This document shows positions 47,861 through 60,850 of a DNA stretch of 64,000 nt, in pieces. The stretch covers positions 62,001-126,000 of the forward strand of contig NMRA01000331.1 of NCBI GenBank assembly GCA_002633005.1, read 5' to 3'. The notes under the pieces are model-generated. The model was not told the origin of the DNA and ran no database searches. It worked only from the letters and a program-made list of their open reading frames with translations. The translations under genes and the position numbers were made by a program. The number at the start of each line of letters is the position of its first letter. The stretch's first letter is position 1. Source of the stretch: Phoronis australis (taxonomy: Eukaryota; Phoronida; Phoronidae).

Positions 47861-48680
47861 AACTGACCACTAGATGGTGCAAAATACATAGAATCCATCC
47901 AAAACGGGAACATGCCATCGCTCTTTAATAGAAAGTTAGTTAACAAATTTCATAAAAACCTGTCAAGGACTTCAGAGAAGCAAAGGAAAACAAAAATGGC
48001 ACTAGGAGGCACCACAGCAGTCAAAATCCTCGAAAATCATCGTCAACCATCCTCTTAACACTAAGAACATATGCCAATTTTCACAATCATCCTTATAATG
48101 ATGCAGTTGATAGAGAGGCGGACTCTAAAACAACAAAAATGGCCATTAGGAGACACAGGAGGATAATGTCATCTCATCAGTAGATGCCTACGATCAAAAT
48201 TTTATGAAAATCTGCTGAGAACCTTTGAAAATACAGAGATAAACGTAAAAAGAACTAAAATTGCCACTAGGGGGCACACCTGTAGTCAGATCCACACGAA
48301 AGTAGTCGTCGTCCGTTGTCAAATTTATATAAATACACTTGCTAAATTTAGTAACAATCCTGCATAGTTTTAAGGAGATACAGCCATGGACGCAAAACAA
48401 CTGCCACTAGGAGGCGCCACACTACTCGAAGTCGTCGGAAAATCGTCGCCATCCGCCCTCTTTAAGAATATACACGCCAATAACCACAATCATGCTTGGC
48501 GTACTTTGGTTGATAGGGGGACGACCGACAAAAAACGGACTCGAAAGCAGTAAAAATGGCCACTAGGTAGCGCAAAATGCCTTGAATCCATCCGAAAACA
48601 GGAGAATGGCGTCATCTCATTAATAGATGCCAGTGTGCCAAATTTATATTGTAAATCGACACATATCGGCGTCAATGAAA
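47860..48680 (+). repeat. Degenerate repeat array with CTCF-like motifs, block 3
   Basis: Five motif copies (47997, 48140, 48261, 48401, 48557) spaced 121-156 bp. Flanks such as GAACCTTTGAAAATACAGAG and GAATCCATCCGAAAA match block 1. It begins about where the LINE remnant at 47.2-47.8 kb ends. Confidence 0.75.
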
Positions 48681-51499
48681 TCAAGGCAGGAAACTTTATC
48701 AGTAAAATGCGCTTAAATACTCTGTGTGGGTTTATCTCCACCAGCAGAGCGTCAGACTGTGACTGAGGGTTGCAGGTTTTATTTCGAGTAGAGACTGAAC
48801 TCCAAAAATCAGTTCTTTCGACGATAATTTCCCTTTAACACAAATATGTCACATACAGACGCATGCGCCTATTTCCGGAAATAGGCGAAGCTCTACATGT
48901 AGCCGCCTAATACGGCACAGGAAAACTTCTTCGAAAGCAGCTCTAAACGAATGGGTCCGTTTTAATCGTGCCGACTCTCTAAAAGGACGTTTTATCATGC
49001 TGACAAGTTCTAAAAGGACAATTTCTACTTAATGAACTCCTTATCACTAGTCTCTGTATCTAATGCATTGTGAAAGAGAAGGGGTTCCTTAGGTTAGAGT
49101 TCACCTACTTTTTTTAACTTGGAGGATACACCAGATCTAATGTTCTCTGTCAATTCTCTTGCTTATTTTAGTACGCTTCTTTTTTCCTATTATTGGTTAT
49201 TTCTTTTCAGTCTCTGGTGTGTGATTAGTCTGATTAGTGTGATTAGTCTCACACCCGTTTATTGGTGTGAGGACATGTTAATAGACGTATGTTCACGACT
49301 GCCGTGATTTCCATCAGCTGTTGTAAACTGTCTGTCACGTGTGTACTTGGTATTTAAATTTTTATCAACCAAACCGACATTGGATTTACCGAGGCACTGT
49401 TAACAATTAACAAAAGACTTTTCAGTTGTTTGTCTTCAAATCTCCGACCAAGCAAAGCAAACCCTACAGAATTTCGAGACAGAAGCGTACGCACATAGTT
49501 CAGTAAAAATTGGTTTTCATCGTTCATTTACAGAACCTTCAATTCTAAAGGTCATTTTCTTCGTTCTCAGAGCACGGTGTTCCTCCGTGGAAGGCAGCGT
49601 TGATAGTCGGTTCATTAAACTGCTGTATAAAGCTCTCTAACCCAGTAATATGTACAGACAGCATAGCTAGAAACCAAGTGTAGTTTCAGACAAAACATGC
49701 CCCCAATCAGGATATTGCATAACACCAGAAGTTTTACACCACGTGCGGCACAACAGGTCTTGCGGCAACATGTTTGTTGAGGATCCTTGTGGAAGGCAAT
49801 GCACAGCACTTACGAGGTTATCCTTTTCAAAATATAAAACACGAAAATGCTAGGATTTCCTATCTCACGTCCGAATGCGTTTGATGAAGAACGAAATGTG
49901 TGCCTTAACAGCATTGTGTGAGAAGAACTGTAGTTTCCCCTGCCCCCTCACCACCCCCATGAGTTGACCGTCCACTAGGCGAAAGTGACATATATAGGTA
50001 AATACATGCGGATGCGTTGCGGATGACGATGCCTTTCTTACAGACAGAAATGGTTTGAAGCACACTGTGCTTAATTAGTTTGTTTTTGCAAAATTTGAAG
50101 ACTTTCAAAATACTGAACAGAATTTTTTTTCCAAACTTTAGATTTTTTTATGTCTCATTCGGTCGTAGTTCGACTCGGACAAAATAAGTTTCTTTTGTTC
50201 TCAGAAGATTAGTATACCAAAAGCGATTCTTAAATCGCAGAAGGTCATCGTATACAACAACCCAGAGGCATCGTAAAAAATTGAGATTTTTTTCACTGTG
50301 ATTGCGAATGTAAACCAGTCGATATAAATTCGGATTTTCCTAATATTGAGTCATGAGTTTTCGTACATAACAGTGATGTTGTTTTCGAAATTTCCTTATA
50401 GAAACCATCAATGTATGAGCGATAATGAACACAAATAATGAGCTTCACACAGATTTAATTTCAATTCGGAAGTGTTTGTTTTCACCTTCAGAGTAATTAG
50501 TTTAGTTATGACAAACCGTTCTACACTTAAGTTTTATCTAGTATTTACCGACTGAATGGAAGAGGTGACGGACTACCGTATATAATCCCATCATAATTAG
50601 GCAATACAATATGACAATTTAAAAAATGTGACATTTTATAGGCTAATAAATGAAATAATCCGTAAGACAGCAAATTAACTGAAACATGCGCAGCTGACAG
50701 AATTAGTGATTGTTTTCAAGAATACAGCAGAAAATAGCATATTTGGTTCTGGTCTGTGTTCTTTTTTGACAATTGATGCAGTGATGCGGTATTCTAGTGC
50801 TACATTTTGTCAGGAAGATCACCTGTGTTGCAGTGTGCTGTGTTGCCGAACACCATGCCTGAACTCTAAAATCACTTGCCAGGCAAAGTGAGCTTGCGTA
50901 CAAGACGGTTCCTGAAAGTCACGTGGTTCAATAGCCACAGAAGAAAAGCACTCACGTAGGAAAATCGAAACAGTTTGTTTGTTCAAACCAGTACGCGTTC
51001 GTGAGTTTGTTAATGCGTTGTTCATTTCTATAAAAGGGGATGGTAGCCTAACTACACTGAATACATCGCACAAAACTTAGAGAATTTTTTTGCAAAAATA
51101 GCTTCAGTAAAACGGTCTGGTAGGCGCTTTGTTCTTCGAACAGTGAGGCGCAAGTTTCAAAATGAAGCAGAACCAATCATGCATTTTTGGCCTGACATAT
51201 CTTCGTCCGGAATGTTAGAGCACAGTCAGCGCCCTGGAATAAAAACACTTGTTATTTACTTTTAAAGGGGGCACTTACTGAGTTGGCTAGCCATTTGTGT
51301 TGTTCCTTTTCCGCATTTTAATGGGACACAGTTAGTTTTAGAGTCGACAAACGGGATTGTTGTAAGATTACCTTCTTCTAGTTATTGGCTTTGACCACTG
51401 CTACAAAACGGCAAAATGGCTCTCAACTCATTCGCTAGTATAAACCGAAATTGAGACCGTTGACCTTATCGGCAAAACACGCTAAAGAACCCAGGTACT
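48681..51499. other. No gene recognised
   Basis: AT-rich, stops in all frames, no repeat identified. Confidence 0.5.
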
Positions 51500-51570
51500 T
51501 GCTGCATTGCTTTTAGTTCTACTAAGTGTGGGACTGTGACAGCTGAGGTTGTCGATTCGAATCCGTCATG
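51500..51570 (+). repeat. tRNA-like fragment
   Basis: B-box-like GATTCGAATCC at 51554-51564; upstream A-box-like AAGTGTGGGACTG is weak. Confidence 0.3.
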
Positions 51571-51734
51571 AAGTTGATGTCAAAATATGCAACCTCGTGG
51601 CCGATCAAAATGAGCTGTAGAGTACAAGCACATACATAATTATTTATTAGTTTTTTTGTTCCCATTCTGTTCTGTTTAAAGTCGATTCATCGGTGTCTAG
51701 CAACTTCTTATTGGTCCATAAGCAATAAAATACA

Positions 51735-51805
51735 AAAATTGTCAAATAAACACAGAAAATCAGGAACCCCAACTGGGAATCGAACCACAGGTCTCTAGAT
51801 TGCTG
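51735..51805 (-). repeat. tRNA-derived SINE fragment, copy 1
   Basis: CAGGAACCCCAACTGGGAATC then GAACCACAGG is shared with 56980-57060. The minus strand has the B box GGTTCGATTCC (51786-51776). Confidence 0.55.
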
Positions 51806-51900
51806 GTTGCATATGTCCAAATTTCGTGTGAATAAGGCGAAACGCCGCTCATGGAATGTTTGACATAACAATTGGCTGCAAATAGTAATTGCACAGATAT

Positions 51901-51950
51901 CGGGTCCTCAGTAACTCAGTGTTAGAGCACTTGACCGGCAATCTACTTAC
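51901..51950 (+). repeat. 5' half of the same tRNA-like sequence
   Basis: CTCAGTGTTAGAGCACTTGA, then CCGGCAATCT, looks like a D-arm plus anticodon-stem half. It fits the missing half of the fragments at 51735-51805 and 56980-57060. Confidence 0.45.
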
Positions 51951-52810
51951 TAACTGTACAGTATGTTACGCAGTCTTAACAATGATACTTTACACTCATT
52001 AGTAGCACGTGTAACAGATTGGCTAGCAGTCCATTCAAAAGTGTTAACAAATGAGCTAAACTAACGTATTATCCGCTTCTATAATCGGAAGCATTTTATA
52101 CCATAGCAAAGACTCCAGCCGCTGATATCGGCGAATGTTCACATGTACTACAGCCGGTCGTCTTTGTGTGTTTGCTTGTTTTCTCGCCACTGACGCAATA
52201 TAGCGCGAAAAGACTACTTCACATCTCATTAGGCGTGTTTATTGTTGCATTCTAAATCAATAATAGGACTATCTGGATAGTTCAGTTTTTGCAAGGAAAT
52301 GAAAATGATCTCAATGCGGATACAGAAATTAATTGGGTCACTCACCTCAAAACAATATGTTATTGGTTGAAACGATTACGGTCGTAAAATGAGTCTTTAC
52401 GCATGTAATTTACGAGCGTAATTTACGAGAGACACTTTCCGCACAGGGGCCCAACATGAGATGAGACGTGTGACGAGCATTCACATGTGACTTTTCTTCA
52501 GGCGGCAGACGTTCTATATGCCTTCTGATCGGAACACATGTGAATGCTTTATCAGTCATCAAAAGTGATTTGGTCATTGTGGCAGCGCAATGATGGTGAT
52601 GAATGCAGAAGCACTTAAATCGCAGGATTTCATCACCGGCGTTGCAAATGCATTCTGGGGCGGTTGTCGGCTAGTAAACATCCGATGACCTTTTAATTTG
52701 ATTTATGGTTTGCGTTCTAATTGGTAAGATTTAATTTCAGCGTGATCGGATGGCAATTGCCTGTAAAATCTTTCGAGCAAAAGAATTGCTAATTTGTGTG
52801 TTATTTCGAT
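51951..52810. other. No gene recognised
   Basis: A local GTAATTTACGAG repetition at 52405-52430 resembles 7640-7680. Confidence 0.45.
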
Positions 52811-53014
52811 GCATTTTGAGGCTTGCTTTCAGTGTATGATGGTTGCTTGGTCGTTTTGATACCAAAATTCACGATGTAGTGAACCTGAGCTTTTTAGAAT
52901 TTTGCTCAAGATGCATTTTGAGGCACGCTTTCAGTGTATGGTGGTTGCTTAGTTGTTTTGATACCAAAATTCACGATGTTGTGAACCTGTGCTTTTTAGA
53001 ATTTTGCTCAAGAC
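52811..53014 (+). repeat. Tandem duplication, 102 bp x 2
   Basis: GCATTTTGAGGC ... TTTTGCTCAAGA repeated back to back with few differences. Confidence 0.9.
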
Positions 53015-53484
53015 GTGGTGTCGTTTTCCATCATTGTGTTTACACGTCACCAAGTTATCTATGATGTCACCGAGCCAACAAAAGTCCCACAATACAACTA
53101 AAAAACGACAGCAGCCCTTAGATGAATCCCCTGATTAGGGCCTGACCGTTTCTCTGTTAATTTGACCTTTAACCTCTGTATTGCTACATTACGACCTGAT
53201 AAACACAAATTACCACTGAACCACTGAAAATCTAAGATAACCCATGATTCCGTTTTCGAAAACGCCTTTACTTTTCCAATTTTTTCAGGAACACTAAAGT
53301 GAAAATGTCATTGGCGGCGCTTCGTTAGTCGTCCGAAAAGTGTCGAGTTCCATATCAATACAAACACATCAGCGTAATTTCATACAAATCAATCAATCGG
53401 CAGATACTGAGAAGTACACAAACAATCGACAAAGAACAACACTAGTACTTGTCTATTTTCGACCTCTAGAAACCCAAAGCGTGT

Positions 53485-53867
53485 TCTCCCTGATTCCATG
53501 CGTGCCCGCTAGGTGGTAAAGAACACGCAGTTATCGTTCAGTAGCAAGCGTTTTATCACTGGTTGATATAACCTTGACAGTCATCGGTTAGCTTTACAAT
53601 AAAGAAGAAAAATGGCGAACTATGGACGATTTTTAGCCTTGTCAGTGGCGTGACAGCTTAAGCACCGATTTGTCTGTGCAACAGACCACAAACTATATCC
53701 ACATTTACACTTCCTCCATTAGTCATGCCAGTTTGTTTACGTAAAGCGATACCTGTTGAGAATTTGACCAACCAATCAGAAACGCCGGTGTAAAAAATTC
53801 CCGTGGAAAATCAAATGAAACCTGCGTGTTCTCTATCCCCTAGCGGACAAGCAGGGAACCAGCGAGA
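53485..53867. mobile_element. MITE, copy 2 (shorter relative of 14648-15239)
   Basis: Same orientation and family: it shares AAGCACCGATTTGTCTG, ACACTTCCTCCAT, CAGAAACGCCGGTG and the right terminus GCAGGGAACCAGCGAGA. The left terminus is diverged. The copy lacks about 200 bp of the interior present in copy 1. Confidence 0.75.
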
Positions 53868-55330
53868 AGCGGGTTTGAAGTGAAAAGTACACCGTGGCGT
53901 GTACGTGAAAAACTAATCCAGTGAGATGCCATGATTAAAACAAATGCAAAACGCCCTCAAAATACAATTTCAAGTGCAATATATCTCAGCAATGTTTCTT
54001 TTTCCACTAAGAACGGTTGAGAATGTAGAACAAAGATCAGAGGAAAGCAGGCATGTTGTTACACTAGTGTATCTGTTTAAGCACGATAGGACAGATTTAA
54101 GAAAAACGTGTCAATGAATGGGTTATCATCTCATTTGTCATGCTTTCCTTTCAGCAATCTAACGGAAAAAGTGTGTAAGTTCCCACAACATTGTATCACA
54201 TCACGTCCTGGCTTTGATCAAACTTCGAGATTTATGGGAAATTTATCTATAAATGATGGCGTCTGGTTTAATGTGACATTATTACACGCCTCGAACTTAT
54301 CGACAACTCGATCAAGAAATCCTAAATTTGAAATTCATAATAGTCTCGCATACTCGTATGTGGTCATAGCACAATTTTTCTTTCGAGCAAAACTGCCCTT
54401 GGCCGCAACGCCACCTCTGGGAAGAATGGACTTGTGAAAGGATGATGACGCGACACGAACAAGTCCTGGTCAGTGACTTACATGTACAGGGGTCCTGGAT
54501 TTGGGAACCAGTTTGGTGCTCGTTATTCAACAGAGAACATTGGTTCTGAAAACGCAGGACCTCTGTAAGTAACTATTACACAAATCCGCGTGTGGTCACG
54601 AGCATGCATGCCTCGTTTTGGGCGTTTGTCGTAAACATCCTCATTTCTACCATAAAAACTCAAAACGTGTTAATCTTAACAGGCTTCTTTCAAATATTTA
54701 CAAGTATTAACTTTGTCAACGCTATACCGACCGAGGATATTTTGAGGAAATGATATCTGTGTCCCGATTGTGTTGACAGCTTATCCAATACACATGTGAC
54801 CACACATGTAACAATAACCAGCAACGACTATTCATACCTTCTCAAGGTTTTAATGGTTTTAACTTTAAAAGAAGTACTTAATACAATTATACAATATTAC
54901 TTTCAAGAAGACAACCTGACTTTTTTCACCTAATGAATTTCCTAATCGAAGATGCCAAAGCGGGTAATACAAAACCCACACAACCGTGGTTTTGCAGTCT
55001 TCGATGCGTTGCTGCTAGACTCGTTGTCATGCCAACGAATTGGGTGCCAACTTACATCATTACAATTGATACAGGGTTCGATAATCGATAATGGTCAAGA
55101 ACGGTATACGGAAATCAAAATACAGCTCGTGAAAAAAACAACTGCTTCCACGAGACAAGAAACCGAGTACAAACCACTGCCCCCCAACCACTCCCCTCCC
55201 CTAGCTTTCGGAAATTGTTGACACTTCTCATACAATACCGTCGTTATTGTAAGTCTTTGACTCGCAGTGCTGGGTCATTGATTTGATAATAATACGTTCA
55301 TGTAGTATATTATACTGTCATGTACTTATT
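53868..55330. other. No gene recognised
   Basis: A polypyrimidine acceptor-like TTTCCTTTCAG at 54144-54154 opens a frame rich in N-glycosylation sites, but no family match is seen and a donor follows after 20 bases. Confidence 0.4.
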
Positions 55331-55680
55331 TCAGTAATCTTCATAGACAAAACGTTATTTAGGACCTTAGAGAAGTGTATATATCTCACAATTACTTATA
55401 TCAGTAATCCTCATAGACAAAACGTTATTTAGTACCTTAGAGAAGTGTACATATCTCACAATTACTTATATCAGTAATCCTCATAGACAAAACGGTATTT
55501 AGTACCTTAGAGAAGTGTACATATCTCACAATTACTTATATCAGTAATCCTCATAGACAAAACGGTATTTAGTACCTTAGAGAAGTGTATATATCTCACA
55601 ATTACTTATATCAGTAATCCTCATAGACAAAACGGTATTTAGTACCTTAGAGAAGTGTAGATATCTCACAATTACTTTGT
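55331..55680 (+). repeat. Tandem repeat, 70 bp x 5
   Basis: Unit begins TCAGTAATCCTCATAGACAA and ends ATATCTCACAATTACTTATA. The five copies differ at a handful of sites; the first is the most diverged. Confidence 0.95.
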
Positions 55681-56979
55681 CTATACTTACGTAGGTATTT
55701 GGCTAAATGCACAGACTTGTCGATAACGTCCAATTATAAAGAAAGAATGCTAGCCAATTACATCTTCATATACCCATAAAATAATTGAGATTCAAGCCAC
55801 ATTTTCTACTAATAGATAGTAGAGCTAACGTTAATAAGTGAAGGATAGGAACTAAATGCTACATGGATGTCGACTTGCTACGATGTAATTGCTGCCTTGG
55901 TTTCTTATTCATTCCTTTAAATTTGATGAAACGGTTAATAGCATAGACTGAAAGGTTTCTATAACCATACCTTAAAGCTAGATAACATTAGTCTAAGAAA
56001 AAAACGACTGAACTCAATCTCCTTTTAAAACTTGATATGACTGATTGTAATAATAGGCTTGAAGATGGGTCAAAGTGGTATGCCCACTCATAATAAACAA
56101 AAATATTCCTTACCAATTTAGTGAATGATGAAAACAGCATCCAGTCCAGTCGTATGTTTCCTGATAACCGACATGTATTTTTACTGTTCAGTCAGCATTT
56201 ATACGTTAGTAGAGTGCAACAGTTGTGAATCAAAATTGGTGAACTAAATGTATAAGCTGTCACGTGATAGGCAAGACAATTTGATTTACAATGTACACAT
56301 CTTGACCTCATGACCATAGAATATAATGAATGGGAATGTCGATATTGAGATATTTGTTCGCAATACAAATCACGTCATTACGACCGGATAGGACGAGTTA
56401 GTATTTGGCATTTCTTTATAGACACCATACAAAAGAGATTGCTAGTAATCAAAGACCCCTCCACGAGTTTCAATCTTTCAAGCTGGCTTCTGCGAACGAA
56501 AAGAGCAGCACTTACCGGGGAGGAAATAACTGCGATTACAGAACCGGGAAAGAAACGCAAAGGAAATATCTATGCAACTTAAGGGCATTTTCTTAAAAAT
56601 TTACAAGACTTTGATTAACATTTATCTGTCCTAATAGCCTACCTGTTTGTTCATTGAAGGCAATTACTTCACAGTTTATATGTAAATACCACTGAGACGC
56701 CAAGGCCGAAGGCACTACAAAGAATTGGTGAACAAGGAGCAGGAGGATCAACCTCGCTCACGACAATCTTTCGCATACATGAGTACAAGTTTTTTCTTTT
56801 TCTGCGGAATGCACCACTATTGACAAAAATTCAAATGTTGTGAATTCTCAGACGTTTCCTCCAACATCACATTTGTGAAAAAAAAAGTTTTGTCAGAAAA
56901 CGAAGCTAATTCACAAGAATGCGAAGAACTAATTTAAAAGTTTATGTAAATATATAGACCCTGAGGTTGGCCTATAGAG
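55681..56979. other. No gene recognised
   Basis: Nothing supported. Confidence 0.5.
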
Positions 56980-57060
56980 AAATATATCAAATAAACACAG
57001 AAACACCAGGAACCCCAACTGGGAATCGAACCACAGGTTTCTAGATTCCCGGTCTAGTGT
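56980..57060 (-). repeat. tRNA-derived SINE fragment, copy 2
   Basis: Near-identical to 51735-51805, B box at 57032-57022 on the minus strand, followed on the plus strand by a T run at 57060-57071. Confidence 0.55.
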
Positions 57061-57071
57061 TTTTTTTTTTT

Positions 57072-60000
57072 TGTAGAGGACACAATTCCCGTTGCGTATT
57101 TCAATGGGTAGTCAGTTGGCACTAAATAAGCTGCCTAATCCAGCTTTATGTTAGTTAACAGGAACAGAACTATTCTTCAGGGCAACTTTGTTCCAAGTAA
57201 ACGGAAGTAAATCCCCCATTACGTGTGAAGTCACTAGATTGTTTCACGAGTCAGAATGCCCCGGTATGACGTCATCACTCATCAAATCTGCTACTGGTTA
57301 TGACTCACGATAGTTGTCTTTCGCCTTCTAGGTTGCAACACGATAAGGAGAACCAAGCTTGTGTGGCACCACATTTACTTGTTAAAAGATTCGCGACTCC
57401 GTCATATCTCGCGGCCTAACGCGATCTACGTGAGGAGGATTTATAACTTCCGGTATCTTTGTTTTATGTAGCAACAAAGGTAAACTGTCGTTTTTATTTC
57501 GCGCATTTCAAGCATATTTTAGTTTGAAATTTACTTGCTGTGGTACATGCAAAATAAATCTCGTATACCCGCCACAAAGGTCGGATTTTTGATACGAAAC
57601 GCGCCGAAACTAACTTGAGATGTTGCTGTTGATCGGCCCGAATACTGCGACAGTTCAACACATGAATCGAGACTTATGGTTCAAAGGAAAGCTTGAATTA
57701 ATTAGATAAATCTTGTTATCTGGTTGAATTCGCAGGCGTTTACGGTGAAATTTAGTTTGAATTTTGTGATTTTGTAGGAATTTTGGGTCGACCTAAATGT
57801 AGTAGTTTCTCATCTGTAACTACGTCTAAAATACAAACCAATAAGGCCAAAATTCAGCAAGAGGTGCTGGAAAATGAAAAATATTCCAGCGAAATATTTT
57901 ATTTTTTTCTGTCTATTGATATCTATTACAACAAATTTGGGCATAAATGAATATTTTTAAAAATCGAAGTACTGCGAGCACTTCACACATTTTTCACTCA
58001 CCGGTAAATTCTTGTGACTTGCAGTTTAGGTATAAACTTTCACCTGCTAAATGGCCGTAAATGAACCGATTTTAATGATATTTATATCAAACAGTTTGCT
58101 AAAAAATCTCTTTTAACCCTGAGTGTAAACTTTTCTTTTTTATAGACGTATGAGAAAATGTTGGGTTTTTTTTTAACTGACTTCCTTGTCAAAGTTTTTC
58201 CTCTTGGAAAGCAGTGCACACCATTGATGGAATTACCCTTGTTAAAAATTTGATTGCTTTAAATGTGGAAGTTTTTGTAAGTGCAACATTCTGATGCTCA
58301 AGCTATGGGCGTTCCTGTATGAATTCTCAGGTAAGATAAATGAAGAAAAAATTCTACGATATAAAGATTGGTTGAGAAACTCTATTTTGGAAAACAAATA
58401 GTATGCAAAGGGAGTTTTTGTATTCTTTTCTCAGAAATGTATGCAACATTTTATGTAATATTGTTTTTTTTTCCAGTTTTTCATTGTAAAAATCAATTCC
58501 ACTGTATATTTAAAAGTGATATATATTTATTGAAGAACACACAGAACATGCAAAGAAATAATGACAAACCCAGAAATCGCGAAGCCTTATATCTGGGTTG
58601 TAAGCAATTCATAAATGATACTAACATACATAGAGGTATATACAATTAAGTAGTATCTAATATAAGTATTCCAATACAAACTGGTATATCTGTGGTGCCA
58701 ATTTTCGCTCAACGATTGTAAAGTAAGGCAGGGGAGTCCCAGACCCCTGATACTTACTAATTGGAACTAGGAAAATAAAAAAATGAAAAATGTCTATTTT
58801 GTGTGTGTTGTGCTGTCTTTCACTGTCGTCACGGAATTTGGTGATGTTTCAAAAACAAAGTCTGTTGGTAACAAATGTAAATTTCACTCTGACAAACTAT
58901 CATGCTTTAATAGAAATGAATGCTCTGCGGTCAAAAGAAACAAAGCAGTGCATTGTAATGGTTTCTAACACAAGAGCAACTGTGTGTTATTCAGCTACAA
59001 AAAGCCAAGACAGATATCCAGACGGTAATTTTTTTCCTGAATCACCACCACCTTGCCAGTCAAGAAGTACTGACAATGTTGCAAGATGCAGGTGGTTTTC
59101 AATCTGTTTTCAGTACCATAACACAAATCTCGTGAAGGAATGAGATGATAGCTTTCACTAAGTAACTAGGCATTATATTTCAATCAGAGTACATGTAAAA
59201 TATCTGATAACCACTAAAAATATAGCTGACAGAACACCTATTAATACCTAAGGAAATTTTAAGTATTTCAGTCTTTCCATCTCATGTTCTCTGATTTCAA
59301 ATTTTGTGGTATTTTGTTTCATTTGGTGGTTTTATTTCATGTTAATATGTAATTGGTTTTCTTCTGCAGGCAAAATTATAACACTTAAAACTGCATTCCC
59401 TTCACTTGTATAAAGTCCAAAAAATAATTTTAAAAATTGTACTATACAAGTTCCCTCTCTGTTGGCGTCCAGCATTTCAGTCACAAAACACTAACGAAAA
59501 TAACAGTTAGGTCCTTCCAAATTTTAATCATGTCTCTTGGTCAGTTGCTTTAACAATGTTCTGTTGAGTGTCGAAATTTGTTCCGAGGATACGAACGGAA
59601 TGGAATAAGGATTGTTAGCAGCAAAGAGTGTCGTGTATTGGACCAATTTTGCATAACCATAACTATGTTTAGAAGTTGCACTACAATGTACTTTTAGCCT
59701 ATTGTAATTGTGACAGCAAGTTTTGACACTCAGGTTTTGCGAATGATGTCAATGTTAGCCATTGGTGCTTCCCCCAGGGACAAATATTTATTGCTACAAA
59801 TTCATTTTTGTTGGTTAATACTTGTGCTTATTTTTATGAGTTGATTTGCATGGTGTTGTATTTAAGCAAACACTGATACTACTTGCATAATATATCAGCT
59901 GATTTGACTGAAAGTGTAAACACGGGAAGATCACCTGACGACGTTTCTGGCGGTAACTCACAGCATGGCTGAATTATTGTGAATGTTTTTAAATGACATG

Positions 60001-60777
60001 ACGGAGAAAAATACACGCATTTTATTCATAGAAGACTTAAAAACTTTAAAAATTGGGCTATTAGACTACTTACTTAACCAAATCTTGAAACGAGTGAACG
60101 GCCGGTCCGTAAAACCGGAAGTTTTCTATCCTGCCTGTGCAGCGCCCTCTCATCGTCAGTGCTTATGTCCTTTGGTCCGCAATGTGCTCAACGCGCTCTG
60201 ACGGGAGTTGACCGTCCCTATCTATAGTCTATGGTGGCACTAAGCATTGGCGGATTTCCTATAGCCTGAGCTCAAGCTCGGGCCCCTTGTTCCAAGCACT
60301 AATTTAAAAAACACGTTTTTGATTTTGCCTTTACTCGTTTGTGTTCACTTGTCACCAGTGCATTGTTCGTCACTATGTGCTTATAACTTATAGCCATCTT
60401 TTAAAAATGTCTAAGCTCAATTGTCGACACCGCGCTATTCTAGCATACACTGGTTGACCTTAGATCATAGGCCACACGTTAAGTAAATACGTGACCGGAA
60501 CAAAAATGCTGTTTTTATATTTTTGTAAAACCATTTATCCGTGACTTGTTTTTAATTAACAAATGTCACAGGAAGCACAATGGCGGACTTGAGCGCTGCA
60601 ACTGGCAATATAACGTGGTATAAATCATATTGCCCCATTTGACGTAACTTTAGGACGCCGTACACTGTGACTCAAACAGACCCCATAGTCCGAACAGTCA
60701 GTGAGCCGTGGCAGTGAGTTCGGACGCGATTTTTTGTATGTGTAAGCAACGTATTATAAGCCGGTCGATGAACTATG
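57072..60777. other. No gene recognised; very AT-rich in the middle
   Basis: 57420-58370 has few codons of interest. Short frames at 58368, 58783 and 58790 overlap in different frames and have no recognisable domain. Confidence 0.4.
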
Positions 60778-60850
60778 TTTGGCGGTCGGTGAGTCGTACT
60801 TGACAGTCAGTGAGCCGTGTTTGCCGGTCGGTGAGCCGTGTTTGCCGGTT
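60778..60850 (+). repeat. Short tandem repeat, about 21 bp x 3.5
   Basis: Unit TTTGCCGGTCGGTGAGCCGT. Related GTCAGTGAGCCGTG is also seen at about 60698. Confidence 0.75.

Noticed and set aside
54155-54437. Frame after a good polypyrimidine acceptor, rich in N-glycosylation sites
   Set aside because: No domain match; a strong donor only 20 bases in makes the exon ambiguous.
58783-58968. 61-codon frame with a hydrophobic start and several cysteines, resembling a small secreted peptide
   Set aside because: A longer frame overlaps it, there is no dibasic or cysteine pattern I recognise and no family support.
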